This document shows, piece after piece, positions 58,528-64,000 of a DNA stretch of 64,000 bases. How positions within the stretch are numbered: the first letter of the stretch is position 1; each line of letters starts with the position of its first letter. Position numbers and translations under genes: made by a program. The notes beneath the pieces were generated by a model. That model made no database searches and was not told the origin of the DNA. It worked only from the letters and a program-made list of their open reading frames with translations. Source of the DNA: Straminergon stramineum (Eukaryota > Streptophyta > Bryopsida > Hypnales > Calliergonaceae); contig OY987266.1 in the NCBI GenBank assembly GCA_963920665.1, positions 2,609,001-2,673,000 of the forward strand, written 5' to 3'.

Positions 58528-60621
58528 CTACAGCACAGATCGGGGAATGATGACCTGCGCAATGGTTTGGTGCCACGGATCTGCCAAATGGGCCCTCAAG
58601 TTCTCCAGGGGACCAGTTCCAGGGTACGCCAATGCTTGCACAGCGAAGCCCAAGAATGCCACAAGCGCAAGACGACCTGCACAAATTCGCAAAAGCAAAG
58701 TACAACCGGTCAGAAAGTACATTAATGTCCATAGCAGGGTTAAAATGAGATCATATAGACATCCCGTGTGGATTCAATCTGTTCAGGGCAACAGCAGGTC
58801 AGCAAATCTATCAATGTTCGTAGAAGGATCAAAATGCTACAGTATCATACTCACATGATCCATGTGGAATCAATTCTTAAAATGTAACAGCAAGTAAGAA
58901 AATCTGTCAAATCTTTCCAAAATCTGCTAGCGTATTCATTGAACTATACAAAGATATACTTATTTATTCACATGTAACACGCATCTGCACGCATCTGCAC
59001 ATATCTACACACAAACTATATATTCATGTCCAAAGCAGGGCTAAGATGCTTTCGCGTAGACATCCCGCGTGGATCCAATCTTTTTAGCGCAACAGCAGGT
59101 TAGCAAAAATGTCAAGTTTAGACTGTCCAGTATCACGCACACATGTAGTATCAATGCTTAAAACGCAAAGAGCGAGCAAGAAAATCTGTCAAATCTTTCC
59201 AATCTCTGCTAGAGAATTCATTAAACAGTACAAAGACACACCTACATATACACATGTAACATACGTAACACACATAACGCACATATACACACATACACAC
59301 AGTTTTGACCTAAGAAGTTGTGCTTCCTCACCATTCTTGATCTCCTTTACTTTGAGTTCGTCAAGGTTCCTGCCCCTGGAATAGCCCAAAGGATCGAACG
59401 GACCTCCAGGATACAACCTCTTCTCGGCATCAGGCTCACTACCCCTCAGCAACTCCGAAAACGACAGGGCGAAGAATTCGATGGCCAAGATGGAGGGAAG
59501 AGAGCCCCAGGGCACGGTGTTGCCAAGGTAGGTGGCTTGGCCATCCGGAGTGGCAGCCCACTGCTGAGCCGTCACCCAGTTGCCGTACCCGAGAGCCTCG
59601 GGAATCAACACGCCAGGCTAGAAAACACGACACGTCCCAAGTTAATTAGAATCTTGAGCTCATGGTAAAGATCGATTACAGAAACGGGGATATGAGAATG
59701 TGATAAGGAATACTCACAACAGCAACCATGGCCCAGCGACAATGGATGAGCTCAGACTCTCGGAAACACTCCAGGTTCTCAGGGACAGCTCCCAAGCCCA
59801 AGGGATCAAAACCAAAGTCTCTGCAATCATCATACGTCCTCATATTTGAATTCAAGAGATTACAATACAGAAAACAAGTACATTACCTGCAGCGATTCAT
59901 CTATCCTTCACGTGATTTCATAACCCACAACAGACGAAGCACTTAAAACGGTACCATTTGCCGACGAGTACACCGTTTTTCAGATGATGAAAGGTAAAGA
60001 TCAGGGGAAGGAAACTGGCTGTCGTAGCTAAGCACGCAGGCGATGGGCAATCAAACCCTAATCAAATTTCCATACGATGCCATACTCAAGATCCCGCATT
60101 GTACACATTCCAAAACCCTCTACAAAGCCAGAATCCAACGAAGAAATCGATACGTATGGGAAATTTTCATGAGTTTCATAACGTGCGAAGGCTTTCCATG
60201 ATTACAACTCTACCCGGGTATGCAGAAGTTCAAACATGGAAGTAACCGCAACCCCCCAGCAAAGGAGCATCGAAAACTCCACTCAAATCCTCACAGAGAC
60301 TCTCATCTACAAAACTACATATTAATGTTAAGTCTCCATTCATCATACCGCAAGGGAGAGGTCTCTTACCCCCAAACTATTTTTTCAATAACTACATTGC
60401 AGGTTTTAGAAGGCATTGAGAACAAACCCGGGAGCGGATCCATCGAGATATTCAGGCCTGGGTTGTCCTGGCAGCCACTCCGCCATAACAACACGGCTGC
60501 CGTTGATGCAGCCCAACATGGAAACCGAGTTGCATCCCGCGAAGAAGCCGGACTTCTGGGAAGTAGCAGCAGCTCCTGTTATCACACGACTCACCTGAGT
60601 TGTGGCCATCGCGGACGCCAT
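58528..60621 (-). CDS. LHCA1: Photosystem I light-harvesting chlorophyll a/b-binding protein, Lhca1
   Basis: Four exons: 60621-60428, 59820-59718, 59617-59332 and 58676-58528. All introns are GT-AG (the first donor is GTTTGT) and phases match, giving 243 residues, about the usual Lhca1 length. Residues 1 to ~45 are Ala/Ser/Thr-rich, a chloroplast transit peptide. The mature part opens [20 protein letters not shown]. Helix B is [11 protein letters not shown], with the Glu/Arg charge pair and a His at the position where red-shifted Lhca3/4 have Asn. Next come a VPWG...LAIEFFAL segment (helix C) and EIKNGRLAL (helix A). It ends [19 protein letters not shown]. The product is a thylakoid membrane antenna subunit that binds chlorophylls a/b and carotenoids on the photosystem I side belt. 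An in-frame ATG 42 nt upstream (60663) is an alternative start; 60621 was chosen for its GCGATGG context and family fit. No defects seen. Confidence 0.93.
58727..59270. repeat. ~290-bp tandem duplication in LHCA1 intron 3
   Basis: 58727-58940 is repeated at about 59022-59240. Shared landmarks are a CC.AAGCAGGG.TAA block, GTAGACATCCCG.GTGGAT, GCAACAGCAGGT.AGCAAA, AAAATCTGTCAAATCTTTCC and a TCTGCTAG.G.ATTCATT block. The copies differ by roughly 15-20%, so the duplication is not recent. A CACATAT/ACACAC-rich tract follows each copy. Confidence 0.8.
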
Positions 60622-60750
60622 CGCTGCAAGTGCACACAGACTTGGAGATCGATTCTTCTGCAAACTGGGTGGGAGGGAGACAGAGAGAGACTTCTTGTGA
60701 CTTTTTCACGGCAATGATGTGAAGGTGTTACATGCTTGTAGGGAGGAAGA

Positions 60751-60803
60751 GATAAGCTGAAGTTCTGCGGGATCAGACGGCGTTGCAACCATTGGCCACG
60801 TTG
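60751..60803 (-). promoter_or_regulatory. Light-regulatory motif cluster upstream of LHCA1
   Basis: Reading toward the gene on the minus strand: ACGTGG (G-box core, 60797-60802), CCAATGG (CCAAT box, 60789-60795) and, about 35 bp further, CTTATC (I-box/GATA, 60751-60756). The combination of CCAAT and GATA elements close to the start is typical of light-harvesting genes. No clear TATA box was recognised. Function is inferred from motif and position only. Confidence 0.5.
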
Positions 60804-60849
60804 GGATTCACATACCCACCGCACGTCCGTTGTTTCTTTCCTTAAATTT

Positions 60850-61766
60850 TTTTTTTCTGTTTTATTTGGGTCACATATTGCAAAAAGGAATGGCAAAGAG
60901 GAAGGGAAACGAGGCAGTAGTCGAGGTCTAAATTGAGGTTTTTGTTACCAGGAAATGGGAGAGGGTGGCAAGCAAGGAACTGCGACCGAGGCTGCTTCAC
61001 TGGTTTCGCCAACTGTATCGCGGTAGTGCCGAAGAAAGCAGGTTGTCGCGTGACACCGTCTGGTGGGCGTGCTGGTGGGCGTGGGTGCCAGGTGGCTGAC
61101 CAGACACGCTGGACCAGGCCGGGAGAGATGCAGCCTGTTGGAGGACCACCGTGAGAACTCTACGTTTGAAACAAGCAGCTGAACTAGGAGACGCTTCGTC
61201 CCTGTAGCTACGAAGGGCATCCACACCCCTGCTCCCTATACCCGGCTTGGGTGCCAAGGGCAAGGTCCGGGAGCCAGGGCACCCCTATCGTGACCTGGGG
61301 AGAGGATTTTTAAACACCAGGCTCGCCAGATCCTGCTCCAAGTCCCTGAGTTTGGCATGGGCAGGAAAGTTTTGAGCGAGCCCGGAGTTGACCAATTTTT
61401 TCATTGTTTTTTTTGTTCATTTGATTTTTTCATAATGGCGGGGTGCGGTCGGAACATTGATGGAGGCAAGGGGCGGCCGAAACGATTGTGACGGTGGATA
61501 TTTGAATCATCGAACTGTCAAATCGTCAAAATCTTCAAAATGGATTGCTGCGCTGTTCAGGGCGATGGTGAGAGCAGGGGCCATGCGGCGCTGCTGCAGC
61601 AAGCTTCCGAGTTGAATTCTCACATGAAAACACTATTGTTAGTTTTGCAGCTTAGTGATTTACCTACGTTCGCGTTCATGTTTGGCATGCGGCTGATAAT
61701 CTCAAGCTTAAGGCTTGATAATCCGAACTTAGGCTCACAAACCTCGCTTATCTTGATTCATTACTA
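60850..61766. other. Intergenic DNA between LHCA1 and the LINE
   Basis: Moderately GC-rich, without a recognised domain. The part from about 61430, with GGCGGGGTGCGG and GGGGCGGCCGAAAC, may be the 5' untranslated region of the LINE; this could not be confirmed. Confidence 0.35.
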
Positions 61767-64000
61767 ATGGCGGCAGTAAGTTACGCTGCTGCACTTCGAC
61801 AGGCGCCTGATGATTCTAGATCGTCGACGACTGGAACACTATCAAAAGCCTCGGGGATTTGGCGTCGGGTTACAACTGCGGAGCTCACTGGATTGACAAA
61901 ATCTGAGATCTTAGAAAACCGGAAGCTGCAACGGAATGTGGATCTTCCTCCAGACACCTCCCGCAACCCTCATGGACTACTCATCAAAGATTGCGTTGTG
62001 ATCCTTGCTTTGGATCTCGATATGGTGTCACTCCGACGTGAAGCAGCATACCTCAAGCAACATGTCATCATTGTCAGGTTTGTGGTTGAACTCCCTCCTT
62101 TGGAACGCCATGAACTTTGGATCCGTGAGCTTGAGAATAGGATAAGTGCCAGAGTTGCTCTCCACAGGGATGCAGGTGACAGTTTCCATTTCATCAAGCT
62201 AGATTCAGTTGAGTTGGTCCGCCAAGTCCTGACACTATCACCGTGCCACCTCAAAGCTGGTACTGCCATCTTTCAACGGTGGATCCCAAGCTTCAACCCT
62301 GGGCAACCCTTGGGCCTGGAGGTCCCTTGCTGGATCAATCTAAGGAATCTTCCACTGGAGTTTCATCAACACGAAGCCAAAAAGATTGTAGGTGCAGTAG
62401 GCACAGTCCTAGAGGAAGATGGCAGGGGCTCCGTGAATACAGATCCAAGGTTCTATGTAGCCATTGATACTTCTAGTGGATATATTTCGCAAATCTCGGT
62501 GGCAAATGTAGTTGGACAATTCTCCGAGGTTACTGTCGATTATGAAATACTCGATACTTCTTGTCGTCGATGCCCAAGTTTTACTCATGACGACTCAATA
62601 TGTCCTCGCCGGGGTATTTTAGACCTACCTCATCGTCAGTTACACCATCCAGCTAGTCACATTTCTTCCGTAGAATCTCCTCATTCTTGCCAAGGCTAGA
62701 GACATCATCATTCTTCCCAACACAATTCAAGGGTCCCAGTTCGTTCCATATCTCCTCAGTTGGCTTCTCCAGATGGTGATGGTGATGGCTTTACATTGGT
62801 TGAGCGTAAATCAAACAAGTTTCACCTGAAGACGTCAAAGGCCAGAAACAAGTGACCTGTACCAGAGATCCCAGTTAACAGAATCTCGACTCCTTCAAGC
62901 CCTACTGCAATGGAGATTGAATCTCCTCGAGTGCGCACGCCGATTCCCTGTGCTTCGGCTCCTTCACCAAATCCAACAACAACCTAGTCCATCGAGCACT
63001 CCTCGGGGGTCCTAGTATAGTTATCTCAGATCCCACCACCCTCCCCTCTTGTCCAGCAACCTTCAAGCTCTCCTCGGGTCCCTCAATCCTTCCAAGACTT
63101 GCCGCTTGCTTCGCCTCTTGCTCCATCCGACAATCCAGTCCACATATCAGACATCACAGATACACTTCAACAGGTTGATGATATAGACATGGAACTGGAA
63201 GAGGAGATAGAACATTATATGCAACACCTTGCAGAGGAACAAGAAGCTGAAAAATCGGCCCAGGAACATGCGACGTTACAAGACAATCAGCCAACCTCAA
63301 CTCCTCACATATACTCGAGGTTGAATCTGGCTTCTCAATGCTTGGAGCCATTGGAGTCAAGTCAGAGAATTACGGCCCCAAAATGCCCCAATGTCATCAT
63401 CACATCACCATCCCATCAAGGTTCCCGTCTCATTCCCATAGAACCAGCCAGCTTCACCTTAGATCTTCTAGGGATTGGTGCAAACACAGGCAAGAGATTC
63501 TCCTTCATTGATGAACCGGAGGAACCGCTCTCACATGCCAATGAAGCTAGTCCCACACCACAGGAAGAAGAGGCCTTTGAAGATGCCCAGAGTAAACAAT
63601 TCTCCCCTCCTCGTCAAGGAATTCCAAGCCCCAAATCTACCTCTTCAGTCGCTTTGTTGCCTCACGCTATCTCCTTTGTGCCATCAATCTCCAGTAATCC
63701 AGCACAAGCTCAAGGGCCGGACCAAATCCCACGCATGCACTCTTCCTCGACCAATCGAGCTAAGGCAAGGGACAATGAACATGCGTTCAAGGCAATTCAG
63801 CTTCTCTCTGCTAACCGAGTTCGTCCCAGCCAAGTCCCCCAATCATTAGTGACCCCCTCCCCGATGGCAAGCAACGCCTCGTCCCCACCTGTTGCGGAAC
63901 AGACCACGTCAGTTAGGAGCGCCAGAGCGGCAGCGCATGCACTCACATCTTCTCCCAGTACGCCACCAACTCACTCTATTCCTACAGGTTTTGATACTTG
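61767..64000 (+). pseudogene. LINE (non-LTR retrotransposon) ORF1, partial, with in-frame stops
   Basis: It starts MAAVSYAAALRQAP. The first ~270 residues fit the plant LINE ORF1 plan (DUF4283-like): an FVVELPPLERHELW block, FQRWIPSFNP, CWINLRNLPLEFH, then a CCHC zinc knuckle CRRCPSFTHDDSIC. A Ser/Pro/Glu-rich tail follows, including GDGFTLVERKSNKF. The same frame stays open to the window edge except for four stops: TAG 62697, TGA 62853, TAG 62985 and TAG 63018. No frameshift was found. ORF1 binds RNA for target-primed reverse transcription; the reverse transcriptase should lie beyond the window. The copy is decayed by point mutations only, so it is fairly young. Confidence 0.75.

Noticed and set aside
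60220..60717. 165-codon open frame on the plus strand
   Set aside because: Antisense of LHCA1 exon 1 and intron 1. The minus strand encodes the conserved protein.

Overview
The window is nuclear DNA of a land plant, from a scaffolded assembly (one run of 200 N at 37552-37751). Evidence: a complete four-exon gene for the photosystem I antenna protein Lhca1, a plant-type universal-stress-protein gene with GT-AG introns, a plant-type LINE, and CACTA- and Stowaway-like MITEs. The lineage cannot be fixed by eye; the large AT-rich, transposon-filled spacers suit many genomes, and a non-seed plant is only a guess.

Layout. 1-8.6 kb: AT-rich, gene-poor, with two foldback MITEs and a repeat at about 2.9-3.1 kb that is the empty counterpart of a later insertion site. 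8.6-13.2 kb (minus): a four-exon gene for a 521-residue protein with an N-terminal universal-stress/adenine-nucleotide alpha-hydrolase-like domain and a long Ser/Asn-rich tail, without the kinase domain often joined to this domain in plants; degenerate repeats lie in and around it. 14-27.5 kb: gene-poor DNA with MITEs and a LINE 3' remnant. 27564-51077: one transposon of 23,514 bp. 51-58.5 kb: gene-poor, with degenerate tandem repeats. 58.5-60.6 kb (minus): LHCA1. 61.8-64 kb (plus): LINE ORF1 with four stop codons, running off the window.

The main discovery is the 23.5-kb element. It has about 30-bp terminal inverted repeats, a perfect 4-bp target duplication (TTGT), and an empty paralogous site in the same window holding a single TTGT. 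It carries two divergent genes. The left one (minus, six exons, all junctions in phase, 1520 codons) has a region with a GGQH motif recalling ParB/sulfiredoxin-like folds and ends in an FCP1-like phosphatase domain. The right one (plus) resembles the DUF7869 type of transposon protein, with candidate D-D-D residues. Its introns and spacers hold dozens of copies of a 20-bp perfect palindrome, CATCTGGAGATCTCCAGATG, including 13 at about 51-bp spacing inside intron 1 of the left gene, plus 90-bp and 72-bp arrays near the two ends.

Between the two genes sits a second, apparently younger element (about 37.9-44.5 kb). It has GC-rich repeat arrays in inverted orientation at its ends and two convergent genes without internal stops that share an N-terminal domain; one has a RING-H2 finger. 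Its left end may be hidden by the gap.

In the decayed element genes and the LINE, 13 in-frame stops were found: 11 TAG, 2 TGA, no TAA, and no frameshift. This is best read as deamination of methylated C in CAG/CTGG (CHG) contexts. Reading of UAG as sense in the big element is a less likely alternative.
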